A DNA stretch of 64,000 bases from Priestia iocasae (GTDB lineage Bacteria; Bacillota; Bacilli; Bacillales; Bacillaceae_H). Position 1 is the stretch's first letter; every line of letters starts with the position of its first letter. The DNA lies in the NCBI RefSeq assembly GCF_016909075.1, contig NZ_JAFBFC010000003.1:62001-126000 (forward strand), read 5' to 3'. A program made the position numbers and the translations under genes. Positions 1 through 7,270 of this stretch are shown one piece after another. The notes beneath the pieces were generated by a model, which worked only from the letters and a program-made list of their open reading frames with translations, ran no database searches and was not told the origin of the DNA.

Positions 1-1397
1 GGCTCAATACCATAGATATATTGGTGAGCCCATGAGTTAATCTTATTTTTTTCATCCGCATCCTCAACAAACAACTGATGCTGTATTATATTTTTTATAG
101 GTCTTGAAACAGATATTTTATCTTTATTGTCCAAATAAAATTTAGATATTATTTTCATAACCTCTAGAAGAAACGTTCCTGACCCACAAGAAGGATCGAT
201 AACGTAAGGTAAAAGTCCTGCTACTTCGTCTTGTCCATTTAACCTTTTAATAGCTTCATCTTTTATATCTAATGCTTCAATAATAAATCTTACTATGTTT
301 GTATCAGTAAAGAATTGACCTTTATCTTGTTTAAACTGTGTCGAGATTATTGATTCAAAAAACTCACCTAATATATCACTTTCATTTTTATTTTCAGTTA
401 AGGAGATGCCTTGTATTAGTTTTACTGCATTGATCACTTTGTTCAATGACAACTTATCTAAATCGATGAATGTAGATTTTTCGATAATGTCATCAGGTTG
501 GTTTAAGAGGTGAGATTGTGCTTGGCGATATAGTTTTTCGATACGCTCAAAAGTTTTTTCATAAGGTTCTCTTTTTCCATCTTCGAAAACTATTTGAAAC
601 TCGTATTTTTCTCCGTCTCTTCTCCATAGTTCATCATATATTTTAGCTAGGAATAAATGCATTAAATAATAAAAAACATCGTTGTAATTACTTGATCCTC
701 CACCCCACAGAACGTTATGTAATTTACCTTTTAGTTTCCAAAACTCATCTCTGCCCAACTCATTATTTAACTTTTTGAAGCCTTGTTCTTTACCCTCCTC
801 CTCATCAACCTTTGCATAATGAGCATGATATGAGATTCCATAATCCTCAGGAATAACATTTAATTCTTCCTCATCTTTTCTAGCCATCCACTGCTTGTAG
901 GATTTATAATTTTCAAAGTCTACAATTATGTTCTTATCCTCTAGTGACTCATCGACTGTATAGTAAATCAAATATTTCACTTTTCCTTCTTGAGTATCCT
1001 GGATACCAGCCATATTAAATAATTGAGTCTGAATATTTACTTTCTTTGCTTCATACTCAATTGGGGATTTACATTCTATGAATAAGTAGGTTTCTTCCTT
1101 ATTTCTTTTATCTCTCACCAGTATGTCTAAAAAAGCACTTTTGTCCACTGGTCTTGAACCAATATTATAGTGTTTTTCTAACTCAATACAATCTACTGGA
1201 TAATCTAACTCTCTCACAAGTTTTACAATAAGATATGCTCTAATATAACCTTCATTTTCAAATTTGATAGGATTATGACATACTATGTTGTCGTTATATT
1301 TTATTATCTTTTTTTCTTCATCAATTAAGACAATTTCATTATTCGGATCGTACTTCTTTATATAGTCTAGAATTTTCTGCTTATACGTCTTCTCCAT
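1..1397 (-). CDS. N6-adenine DNA methyltransferase / restriction fusion protein (partial, 3' end outside window)
   Basis: The first 465 codons are inside the window; the gene continues past base 1. The start is the ATG at 1397, with GGAG nine bases upstream. Residues about 1-150 look like an HsdR-N type nuclease domain, with an acidic residue followed by FIECKSP (the E-x-K core of a PD-(D/E)xK nuclease) near residue 100. The C-terminal part enters an N6-adenine methylase: GQFFTD (family GQFFTP), then DPSCGSGTFLLEV (family motif DPACGSGTFL, SAM binding), then YGIEP where the window ends. The order nuclease-helical-methylase matches type IIG or single-chain type I-like enzymes that cut and methylate with one polypeptide. 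A specificity domain would lie beyond the window and cannot be seen. The family is fairly certain; the exact type is inferred. Confidence 0.85.
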   Translation of the reverse strand, partial: MEKTYKQKILDYIKKYDPNNEIVLIDEEKKIIKYNDNIVCHNPIKFENEGYIRAYLIVKLVRELDYPVDCIELEKHYNIGSRPVDKSAFLDILVRDKRNKEETYLFIECKSPIEYEAKKVNIQTQLFNMAGIQDTQEGKVKYLIYYTVDESLEDKNIIVDFENYKSYKQWMARKDEEELNVIPEDYGISYHAHYAKVDEEEGKEQGFKKLNNELGRDEFWKLKGKLHNVLWGGGSSNYNDVFYYLMHLFLAKIYDELWRRDGEKYEFQIVFEDGKREPYEKTFERIEKLYRQAQSHLLNQPDDIIEKSTFIDLDKLSLNKVINAVKLIQGISLTENKNESDILGEFFESIISTQFKQDKGQFFTDTNIVRFIIEALDIKDEAIKRLNGQDEVAGLLPYVIDPSCGSGTFLLEVMKIISKFYLDNKDKISVSRPIKNIIQHQLFVEDADEKNKINSWAHQYIYGIE

Positions 1398-2197
1398 GCA
1401 TTCCTACTCCTTTTATCCTGATACTAAATTAGTTAAAAAATATCTATATTATTACAGTACTCAACAACAATTTTAACATAATACTCTCTTATTAGTCATA
1501 CTGATATAGAACATGAAGAATTTTTTCCTCATTTTCTTTCTGTACTTGGCAATTAATAACTACCATTAATAAACGTAATGATTTAATGCTTAAAAAGAAG
1601 CTTTCAAACATTTCAACCTTATTTGAAACAGTAATAACTGAACAACAAAAAATTTGTTACATTCAGCCATAAATAAAATCATAGTTAACAAAGGAAATAA
1701 AATTAAAGAGCGAAGCATCAAAAATATTGAACTTTTCTTTGATACTTCACTCGAAGACTTTGTGCTTACTCATGGTAGAATTCAGCCTGGTTGATCCTCA
1801 ATACCTCAGTTGATAAGCATATATAAAAATTTATTATGCTTCTCCTAAGCTTGCTGTTACTCGTTCAACATGTCAACATTTGCTCGGGTAATAGGTATTA
1901 ACCTTTCACTATTACCCTTATAAAAAACAATCCCCTTGGTTACTAAACCAAAAGGATAAAATTCGTTTTAGCTTCTGTTATTATTTATAATCTTTGGCAT
2001 ACCATCACATCTCAAAATCCTGCTACTTCCCATATAAGAAGTACACTTTTCACACTAAGGTATTGGTTGCACTTTGGTCACATTTTGGTCACGTACGGCA
2101 GAAAATTGCCGGAAACTACAGTTCATTTTAATTCTTATAATCCCCTCAAAAGCCTGATATAAAGATATTTGTGGACACTTCAAAACACTAGAGGAAA
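1398..2197. other. Gene-poor AT-rich gap between RM gene and truncated carboxypeptidase
   Basis: No convincing gene was found in these 800 bases. Two adjacent stem-loops are visible: GGGTAATAG (1886-1894) with CTATTACCC (1909-1917), and CCTTGGTT with AACCAAAAGG (about 1933-1956). They may be terminator remnants. Around 2072-2095 the minus strand reads DQNVTK near a stop codon, which faintly recalls phage integrase C-termini, but no integrase body is attached. The stretch probably contains the junction of a horizontally acquired island. Confidence 0.4.
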
Positions 2198-2716
2198 TTA
2201 CACTCCCCACCCTGGCATCGGAACCTCATAAGGGCATACAGGCTGCTTCATGAAAAAACGCTGAAAGTAATCATACGTATCATTAACTAGCGGCTCGTAT
2301 TCACCAAATGACGGAATAAGTGCTGGACCGTAAAAAGTTGGTACACCCGTTTTTGCATACAAACTTAGTAGAACGGCTGTCGCATCTGAATAGCCAATCA
2401 TTATTTTAGGATTCGCTTTGAACGCTTCATAGTCCAAATACGGAACGATACTATTGGAGTTTGTGCCACCAATAGTTGACATGATCATCTTAATGCGAGG
2501 GTTTCGTAGAAGTTCATTTAACTCCTCGGCTCGTTCTTTCGGTGTTCCAGATCGATATGTCTGACTTTTTCCTGTTAATGTGCCTTCCACAATTTCAAAG
2601 CCTTTACTTGCTAAAAACTGTTTACTTCTCTGAAAACGCAGTGGTGCCTCTACCGTTGCTGGATAGGATGGTGAAAAAATACCGATTGTGTCACCTTTTT
2701 GTAATGGTTGAAACAT
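2198..2716 (-). pseudogene. LD-carboxypeptidase (MccF/LdcA, peptidase S66) N-terminal fragment
   Basis: The 172-aa product begins MFQPLQKGDTIGIFSPSYP, the typical S66 start. It contains IGGTNSN and then IGYSDATAVLL, the motif with the nucleophilic serine. Family members are about 300-340 aa and need a C-terminal Glu and His to complete the Ser-Glu-His triad. This ORF stops at GWGV before either residue, so half the enzyme is missing and it should be inactive. The start at 2716 is backed by AGAGGAGG. The family cleaves L,D peptide bonds in recycled muropeptides or confers microcin C-type immunity. The break lies next to a gene-poor gap and a restriction-modification gene, which suggests truncation by insertion of foreign DNA. 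Confidence 0.8.
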
Positions 2717-2843
2717 AGAACGCCTCCTCTTTTTCTATTTATTTCCTATTTTCTGTTACCCTTTCTGTTTTTGTCAATAGAAACAGGAATAGCAGCATTT
2801 TTGTCGAATGGATGAGAAGGACAAACAAACGGAGGTTTAACAA

Positions 2844-3299
2844 ATGGTTACGATTCACGAAATCAGTACAAAATTAGAGTTGTTTGATGATGCCCTACAA
2901 GCATTTTGGGGGAAATGGGGTAGTGAGGACAACAAAACATTTTACGAAGATTGCATGCGACATTCTTGTACAGCAAAAGATGGGCTTCCGCGCTTTTATG
3001 TTGCGTTAGATCATAAGAAAATTGTAGGTACCTATGCGATTCTTCGCAACGACTTAAATAGCCGCCAAGACTTATTTCCTTGGTTTGCTTGTTTATATGT
3101 AGACCCTACTTATCGAGGTCAACAACTAGGAGCAAAGCTTCTTCAACACGCATTAGACGAAGCTCGCTATAAAGGCTATCCACAACTTTATTTAACAACG
3201 GACCTTGAAAACTATTATGAAAAGTATGGTTGGACGCATTCAACGGAAGCGATCGGACTAAGTGGGCACGTATTGAAGGTGTATGAGAAGTCTGTATAA
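2844..3299 (+). CDS. GNAT family N-acetyltransferase
   Basis: This is a complete 151-aa GNAT protein. The acetyl-CoA binding core is visible as ACLYVDPTYRGQQLGAKLL (V-x-P-x-x-R-G-x-x-[IL]-G, motif A, residues about 84-102), followed by YLTTDLENYYEKYGW, the usual C-terminal strand-turn with the tyrosine that serves as general acid in many members. The start is the ATG at 2844, behind CGGAGG. It stands alone between the truncated carboxypeptidase (divergent) and yndM (convergent), so context gives no substrate. Members acetylate small molecules, antibiotics or protein N-termini; the acceptor here is unknown. Confidence 0.85.
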   Translation: MVTIHEISTKLELFDDALQAFWGKWGSEDNKTFYEDCMRHSCTAKDGLPRFYVALDHKKIVGTYAILRNDLNSRQDLFPWFACLYVDPTYRGQQLGAKLLQHALDEARYKGYPQLYLTTDLENYYEKYGWTHSTEAIGLSGHVLKVYEKSV

Positions 3300-3303
3300 A
3301 CAA

Positions 3304-3354
3304 AAAGACTGAGTCAAACAAGGATATTTGCCCTTTTTTGGCTCAGCCCTTTAA
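3304..3354. terminator. Bidirectional hairpin terminator, dispersed repeat copy A
   Basis: The arms are GACTGAGTCAAA and TTTGGCTCAGCCC-like and form a long stem between two convergent genes, with A- and T-rich flanks. The same arm sequences recur at 44342-44390 and 53828-53877, so this is one member of a dispersed hairpin family used as a terminator. Confidence 0.7.
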
Positions 3355-3371
3355 ATGACGTCTAATTGATC

Positions 3372-3821
3372 TTATCGTTCTTCGTCATCAGACCGCACGT
3401 CAGGTCTTACAGGTGTGAACTCTTCTGCCATTTCTGCTTGATAGTTAAATACGTGCCAATGCGGCTTTTTACTTTTACTATCCATAACCTCGTTTCGTAA
3501 ATAACGATGAAAGAAGTAATCGGCAATCGCAAGTCCTGTCGCAGACATGAGTGCAGCTGTAAATGCATTGTATGTTAAAGAGAAGTTACTCGTAAAAAAC
3601 CAGATGAGAAAAAAGGCAATGGCTAAATCGGCAAGTGCTGCTTTAAACGATGTTGTTTTTGGCAATAGCACACCGTCACCAATAACATACGATACGGTAC
3701 TCACAATCGTTGCTATAATAAAAATTGAAACAAATCCTACACCAAAAATAGACCCAAGCACAATGTATAAAATAAGTAAGCTAACTAAAAACTTAATGAA
3801 AAATGGTTTTACATGATTCAT
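3372..3821 (-). CDS. yndM: YndM-type DUF2512 membrane protein
   Basis: The 149-aa protein has four hydrophobic segments, at residues about 5-25, 28-48, 63-80 and 85-105, followed by a charged cytosolic tail that contains WHVFNYQAEMAEEFTPVRPD. Length, topology and the V-x-GD segment after the second helix fit the Bacillus DUF2512 family (YndM), which has no known function. AGGAGG lies eight bases before the ATG at 3821. The gene is monocistronic and shares the convergent hairpin downstream with the GNAT gene. The family call is fairly sure; no role can be assigned. Confidence 0.7.
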   Translation of the reverse strand: MNHVKPFFIKFLVSLLILYIVLGSIFGVGFVSIFIIATIVSTVSYVIGDGVLLPKTTSFKAALADLAIAFFLIWFFTSNFSLTYNAFTAALMSATGLAIADYFFHRYLRNEVMDSKSKKPHWHVFNYQAEMAEEFTPVRPDVRSDDEER

Positions 3822-3959
3822 GCGCGAGCCTCCTTTTATAACTATTTTGCTTGTCTTCTTTCTTATTATTCCTTGTAGGATGTGGAAATCAATTTCTCAA
3901 TGTAACAGCAATAGCGATTACAAAACAGCCAAACAAAAATGTGATGAAAAACGGTTTCA

Positions 3960-4490
3960 TCACATTCCCACTTGCTTATTTTTTTCTAAGTATGCGGTTA
4001 GCTGTTTGACATTTAACGCATTTACACCGTAGTCGACGATGGTTAACGAGTACGACGGTTTACTTGTGATGGTAACGTTCGTTTCATGTTCATTTACTGT
4101 TTCGAGCTGAATTGTAATGATTTCGCCCCAGGATTCCATTGTTTGCCCTGTTTTCGCTTCAATGAATCCCTTCTCTTCGTCCTTCATTTGTATTTCTGGC
4201 TCATGTAATTCAGATAGCGCTTCAACACAGTACTCAAAGGCTTGATCGTAAGCGAAAGGTAGCGACAGAGCATGGTGCTTCTTCACTCCTTGTTTTAGTG
4301 GTACCCGATGAATTCGTTTTGAAATCACGTCATACGTGCCGAGTATTGCACTCATAATTCCACCAGTCAATGCCCCTATCCATGTTGCAAGCCACCAGTC
4401 ATACTCCCATGTGAAAATAGCTGCAATTCCTGCCATAATTAATCCAAACGGTGCCCCAAAAAAGAAAAAGATTTTGAAATAGGTTTTCAT
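3960..4490 (-). CDS. Hypothetical two-helix membrane protein
   Basis: The likely start is the ATG at 4490, preceded by GGGGGAAAGAG. An upstream in-frame codon exists at 4526, but it would overlap the neighbouring zinc-ribbon gene. The 176-aa product begins MKTYFKIFFFFGAPFG. It has two hydrophobic helices in the first 60 residues, then a soluble domain of about 110 residues with beta-rich pattern (EIITIQLETVNEHETNVTITSKP). It follows the zinc-ribbon gene on the same strand by 19 bases, so the two are probably co-transcribed. I do not recognise the family. The shape, a membrane anchor plus a small beta domain, resembles lipid- or envelope-associated proteins, but that is only an impression. Confidence 0.7.
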   Translation of the reverse strand: MKTYFKIFFFFGAPFGLIMAGIAAIFTWEYDWWLATWIGALTGGIMSAILGTYDVISKRIHRVPLKQGVKKHHALSLPFAYDQAFEYCVEALSELHEPEIQMKDEEKGFIEAKTGQTMESWGEIITIQLETVNEHETNVTITSKPSYSLTIVDYGVNALNVKQLTAYLEKNKQVGM

Positions 4491-4509
4491 TCTCTTTCCC
4501 CCTCTATTC

Positions 4510-4734
4510 TTATAGCCACGGCTCATCTTTGTTGCTTAATTTAATAATAAATGGAAAAATAAGCGCAAACGCAAGACTAATATAGCCAAGCGTCATCATC
4601 TTTTTCGTTTTTGCTGATATGTATTGACGCTCTCCGCATATAGAACAAGGTTTTCCTATTTTTGAAAAACCTAAAGACCAAATGTCTTTTGCTTTCCATC
4701 TTGTTTGACAGTTTGTACATTTTGCCATATTCAT
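4510..4734 (-). CDS. TIGR04104-type putative zinc-ribbon membrane protein
   Basis: The 74-aa protein has CTNC near the N-terminus and CSIC about 20 residues later, with W and SLGF between them. This is the CxxC-20-CxxC layout of the TIGR04104 putative zinc finger family found in Bacillus. Two hydrophobic segments follow the ribbon (YISLAFALIFPFIIKL), so the zinc site probably sits at the membrane face. The start at 4734 follows AGGAGG closely; the ATG six bases further in is also possible. It lies upstream of the two-helix membrane protein gene in a likely two-gene operon. The function of the family is unknown. Confidence 0.7.
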   Translation of the reverse strand: MNMAKCTNCQTRWKAKDIWSLGFSKIGKPCSICGERQYISAKTKKMMTLGYISLAFALIFPFIIKLSNKDEPWL

Positions 4735-4797
4735 CACTCCCTCCTTTAGTATAGACGAAAAAATCTGGAAAAAAGTTTCATTTTCAAAAGAATTTAA

Positions 4798-4829
4798 TTG
4801 ACATACATATAGTTGTATAATACAATTAT
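4798..4829 (+). promoter_or_regulatory. marR promoter with overlapping MarR operator
   Basis: TTGACA (4798-4803), a 17-base spacer and TACAAT (4821-4826) form a sigma-A promoter. An inverted repeat, ATAGTTGTAT-n-ATACAATTAT (4809-4829), covers the spacer and the -10 box. A near-identical site lies before the permease at 5326-5346, so this is the likely autoregulatory operator of the MarR protein. Confidence 0.8.
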
Positions 4830-4861
4830 CTCAACAAGCAAACAAATAGAGGTGAAAAGGA

Positions 4862-5305
4862 ATGAACAACAAGCATGAGTCACATCAATTTCGGCAAATG
4901 CTTCAAATTTTAATCCGACGGTTTGGATTACTTGAAAAAGAAGGTGCACAATGTTGTGGTGTTACACTCGTACAAAGTCACATTTTATTTGAAGTAGGTC
5001 GTGCCCATGCACCGTCGCTTAATGAGCTTTCTTCTTCTTTAGGATTAGACAATAGTACATTAAGCCGTCATATTCAAGGGTTAGTCGAACGTCATTTAGT
5101 TAATCGTGTACAATCACCAACTGATCGCCGTTACGTTACAATTACCCTAACCGATGAAGGTAAACAGTACGAAGAGGATATTGCGATGCAAATGAACGGA
5201 TATATTCAAGAAATTTTATCAAATGTTCCTGTCGAAAAGCGCGGGCAAGTATTAGAAAGCATTGATTTACTTCTAGAGGCGATGCAAAACAGCAGTTGCT
5301 GTTAA
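4862..5305 (+). CDS. MarR-family regulator with vicinal cysteine pairs
   Basis: The 147-aa winged-helix regulator has the recognition helix region NELSSSLGLDNSTLSRHIQGL (residues about 56-76) and the wing sequence SPTDRRYVTITLT. Two Cys-Cys pairs stand out, QCCGV at residues 31-32 and SSCC as the last two residues. Such pairs could bind a thiophilic metal(loid) such as arsenite, or act as a redox switch. The gene has its own promoter with an operator on top of it. It is followed by a DUF318 permease and a 42-aa CC peptide, with a second operator before the permease, which gives a self-contained regulatory unit. The family is certain; metal(loid) sensing is inferred from the cysteines and the nearby ars operon. 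Confidence 0.88.
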   Translation: MNNKHESHQFRQMLQILIRRFGLLEKEGAQCCGVTLVQSHILFEVGRAHAPSLNELSSSLGLDNSTLSRHIQGLVERHLVNRVQSPTDRRYVTITLTDEGKQYEEDIAMQMNGYIQEILSNVPVEKRGQVLESIDLLLEAMQNSSCC

Positions 5306-5325
5306 CATCTCTTCTTTTTTGAACT

Positions 5326-5346
5326 ATAGTTGTATATTGCAACTAT
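5326..5346 (+). promoter_or_regulatory. Second MarR operator, upstream of permease
   Basis: ATAGTTG (5326-5332) and CAACTAT (5340-5346) form an almost perfect 21-base palindrome that shares ATAGTTGTAT with the operator at 4809-4829. A -35-like TTGAAC sits at 5319 and a -10-like TATTGT at 5344, so repressor binding would block an internal promoter. Confidence 0.75.
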
Positions 5347-5377
5347 TGTAAATACCTATTAAAAGGAGGAGCTCACT

Positions 5378-6277
5378 ATGTTTGATGTAATCATGATTTC
5401 AAAAGAATTTTTATCTCTTGTAACACATCTACTACTTTTATTTGTTGCCATTTCTTTTTTAATTAGCTTTCTACAAGCGTATGTCCCATTTGAGAAAATT
5501 GAAAAGTGGATGCAAAGTCAAAATCCGCTTGTCGGAAATGTAGCGGGGGCCATTTTAGGATTTGTGACACCATTTTGCTCTTGCTCGACCATTCCTTTAT
5601 TAATTACCATGTTAAATCGACAGGTTCCTTTTCAAACCGTGATGACATACTTATTTACCTCTCCTCTTCTTGATCCGTGGATTATTGGTTTAATGGCGTA
5701 CATTTATGGAATAAAAGTCACGGTCATTTACACGATTACAACCTTTGTTTTTTCAATGATCATTGGCTGGTATTTAGATAAGAAAGGATACAAAAATCAA
5801 GTCAAAAACGTCATTGTCAAAGCAACACTTCTGAATCAAGATGAACAACCCCGAAGACATCTTGTTCTCAACATCAAAGAATCCATAAAAGAAACAATGA
5901 ACCTTATTCGCTCTGTTCTACCATACATTCTTATTGGTGCATTTGTTGGTGCCATTATTAAAGAAGTCATTCCAACACAGGTACTTACGTTCATTTCCAA
6001 TCAAAATCAATGGTGGGTTATTCCGCTAGCAGCGATTATCGGGGTACCTCTTTATATTCGCTTATCAACGATGCTTCCAATTGCTCAATCTTTGTTAGTG
6101 AGTGGCTTCCCAATCGCTCCAACAATGGCTCTTTTAATTGGTGGTGCAGGTGCTAGCTTACCAGAGGTCATTATGTTAAAAAGCATTTTTCGTCCAAAAC
6201 TCATTCGGGCATTTGTCGGATCAGTATTTTTAATCGCAACTTTTTCAGGATACTTGTTCTTACTACTTGAAGGTTAA
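5378..6277 (+). CDS. DUF318/ArsP-type permease with CSC motif
   Basis: The 299-aa integral membrane protein has about eight hydrophobic helices. Residues 61-72, GFVTPFCSCSTI, hold the Cys-x-Cys motif that marks the permease family COG0701/DUF318, which includes the organoarsenical exporter ArsP and various ars-linked permeases. A second family signature, GAGASLPEVIML, is near residue 265. The start at 5378 has AAAGGAGG seven bases upstream. It sits between a CC-containing MarR regulator and a 42-aa CC peptide, and an operator matching the regulator's own lies just upstream. Export of an arsenic, selenium or other thiophilic species is a reasonable inference; the substrate cannot be read from sequence. 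Confidence 0.85.
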   Translation: MFDVIMISKEFLSLVTHLLLLFVAISFLISFLQAYVPFEKIEKWMQSQNPLVGNVAGAILGFVTPFCSCSTIPLLITMLNRQVPFQTVMTYLFTSPLLDPWIIGLMAYIYGIKVTVIYTITTFVFSMIIGWYLDKKGYKNQVKNVIVKATLLNQDEQPRRHLVLNIKESIKETMNLIRSVLPYILIGAFVGAIIKEVIPTQVLTFISNQNQWWVIPLAAIIGVPLYIRLSTMLPIAQSLLVSGFPIAPTMALLIGGAGASLPEVIMLKSIFRPKLIRAFVGSVFLIATFSGYLFLLLEG

Positions 6278-6291
6278 AGGAGGTGAAGAGA

Positions 6292-6420
6292 ATGGTACTG
6301 TTATCACTATTTAAACCAAAGAAAAAAGATTGCTGTCAAATTGAAATTATTGAAATGAAGGAAGCAGAAGGTACTTGTTGTGTGGAAGATGAAAAGAAAC
6401 AAGAAAGTGACAAAGCATGA
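6292..6420 (+). CDS. 42-aa double-CC small protein
   Basis: The start ATG lies six bases after a perfect AAAGGAGGTG and 14 bases after the permease stop, so translation is very likely. The 42-residue product begins MVLLSLFKPKKKDCCQIE and carries a second pair in GTCCVEDE. The spacing CC-x13-CC in an otherwise charged, helical peptide suggests binding of a soft metal ion or As(III), perhaps as a metallochaperone that hands substrate to the permease. It is too short for domain assignment. Its operon position (MarR, permease, CC peptide) is the main clue to its role. Confidence 0.75.
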   Translation: MVLLSLFKPKKKDCCQIEIIEMKEAEGTCCVEDEKKQESDKA

Positions 6421-6494
6421 TGGATGAAATGCAATGGCGGCGTATGAATCACTTTATGAGAAAGCGATCGTTTCATTTAACACACAAATAGAAG

Positions 6495-6530
6495 AAAAAA
6501 CGTCCAAAGAAAGGTTCTCTGGACGTTTTT
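6495..6530. terminator. Bidirectional terminator between convergent arsenic units
   Basis: AAAAACGTCCA and TGGACGTTTTT pair around a 13-base loop, with A and T runs on the two sides. It serves the plus-strand permease operon and the minus-strand ars operon. Confidence 0.85.
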
Positions 6531-6536
6531 CTTCTA

Positions 6537-6821
6537 TTAACAACAGCTATTATCCATTCCTACTAACACAAACCCTGGTCCTTCTTCGCTATCTTGTACA
6601 TCAAGTGAGAGTTCGTCTGTTGTTGAAAGAATTTGTGTTTCAATGGCGACTAGAATCCCGTTTACTTCTTTCACGGTATCTGCATCGGTTGGTGCTTCTA
6701 ATGATAAGCCAATTTGTGGTCCACAGCATCCTGCGCCTTCTGAATAAAAACGAATGTTGCTTGCACCTTGCTGTTTAAAGACGTTTTCTAACATGCTTTT
6801 TGCTTCATTTGTGATGTTCAT
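6537..6821 (-). CDS. HesB/IscA-like iron-sulfur-type protein
   Basis: The 94-aa protein opens MNITNEAKSMLENVFKQQG and has GAGCCGPQIGLSL (residues 29-41), where HesB/IscA proteins carry their first metal-binding cysteine. It ends NSCC, two cysteines at the C-terminus like the C-x-C end of IscA. The layout fits the HesB-related family in which some members carry selenocysteine at the GCCG site. AAAGGGG lies six bases before the start. It is the last gene of the ars operon, so binding of arsenite or repair of arsenite-damaged Fe-S clusters is plausible, but this is inference. Confidence 0.8.
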   Translation of the reverse strand: MNITNEAKSMLENVFKQQGASNIRFYSEGAGCCGPQIGLSLEAPTDADTVKEVNGILVAIETQILSTTDELSLDVQDSEEGPGFVLVGMDNSCC

Positions 6822-6842
6822 CTTGTTTCCCCTTTGTTTTAT

Positions 6843-7268
6843 TTACGATTCTGGAAATAAGCGTTGAAGAGATGCTTTCATTTCAGGCTTTACGTTAATT
6901 TTTGCACGAGCGTCTTTTGCTTTTTCTTCCGCTTCTTCAATTGTTTTGGCTTCCCCTAATGCAAGCAGCGTTCCAATGGCTACTGTACCTGTACGGTTAC
7001 TTCCTCCTGCGCAGTGGAAATACACCTTTTTACCCGCTTCGTATGATTTCACTACTTCGTTAATCGCTTTTTGAATCGATTTATCTTGCTGCTCGGCATC
7101 ATCAACGATTGGTGCATGAACGCGTACTTCTGATGCGTCATGCTCTAATGCTTCTGCACGCAAATCATAAATAACGTCTGCTTTTTCATGCTCCATTACA
7201 TCTTTTACATCAGCGGCTCCACCGATAAAAATACGATTGTCTACTAATGGTTGATAGTTTTTTGTCAT
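6843..7268 (-). CDS. Dual-specificity/tyrosine phosphatase-like protein of the ars operon
   Basis: The 141-aa protein carries the protein-tyrosine phosphatase P-loop HCAGGSNRTG (HC-x5-R, residues about 95-104). An upstream segment, VIYDLRAEALEHD, fits the small DSP-like fold, and a C-terminal helix rich in Ala/Glu follows. It is encoded two bases from arsA, with which it must be co-translated. The HC-x5-R loop is chemically the same as that of arsenate reductases of the low-molecular-weight phosphatase type, so an accessory role in handling arsenate or arsenylated products is possible. A phosphoprotein substrate is equally possible. The family is sure; the role in arsenic resistance rests on operon position only. 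Confidence 0.8.
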   Translation of the reverse strand: MTKNYQPLVDNRIFIGGAADVKDVMEHEKADVIYDLRAEALEHDASEVRVHAPIVDDAEQQDKSIQKAINEVVKSYEAGKKVYFHCAGGSNRTGTVAIGTLLALGEAKTIEEAEEKAKDARAKINVKPEMKASLQRLFPES

Positions 7269-7270
7269 GA

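Noticed and set aside
2060-2130. Minus-strand reading DQNVTK before a stop, like some phage integrase C-termini
   Set aside because: Only a few residues fit, no tyrosine recombinase motif is present upstream, and the region is otherwise non-coding. It is kept only as a remark on the island boundary.
6417-6491. 24-aa frame starting in an ATGA overlap after the CC peptide
   Set aside because: Basic, Met-rich sequence without cysteines, no RBS and no conserved look. Chance overlap is more likely.
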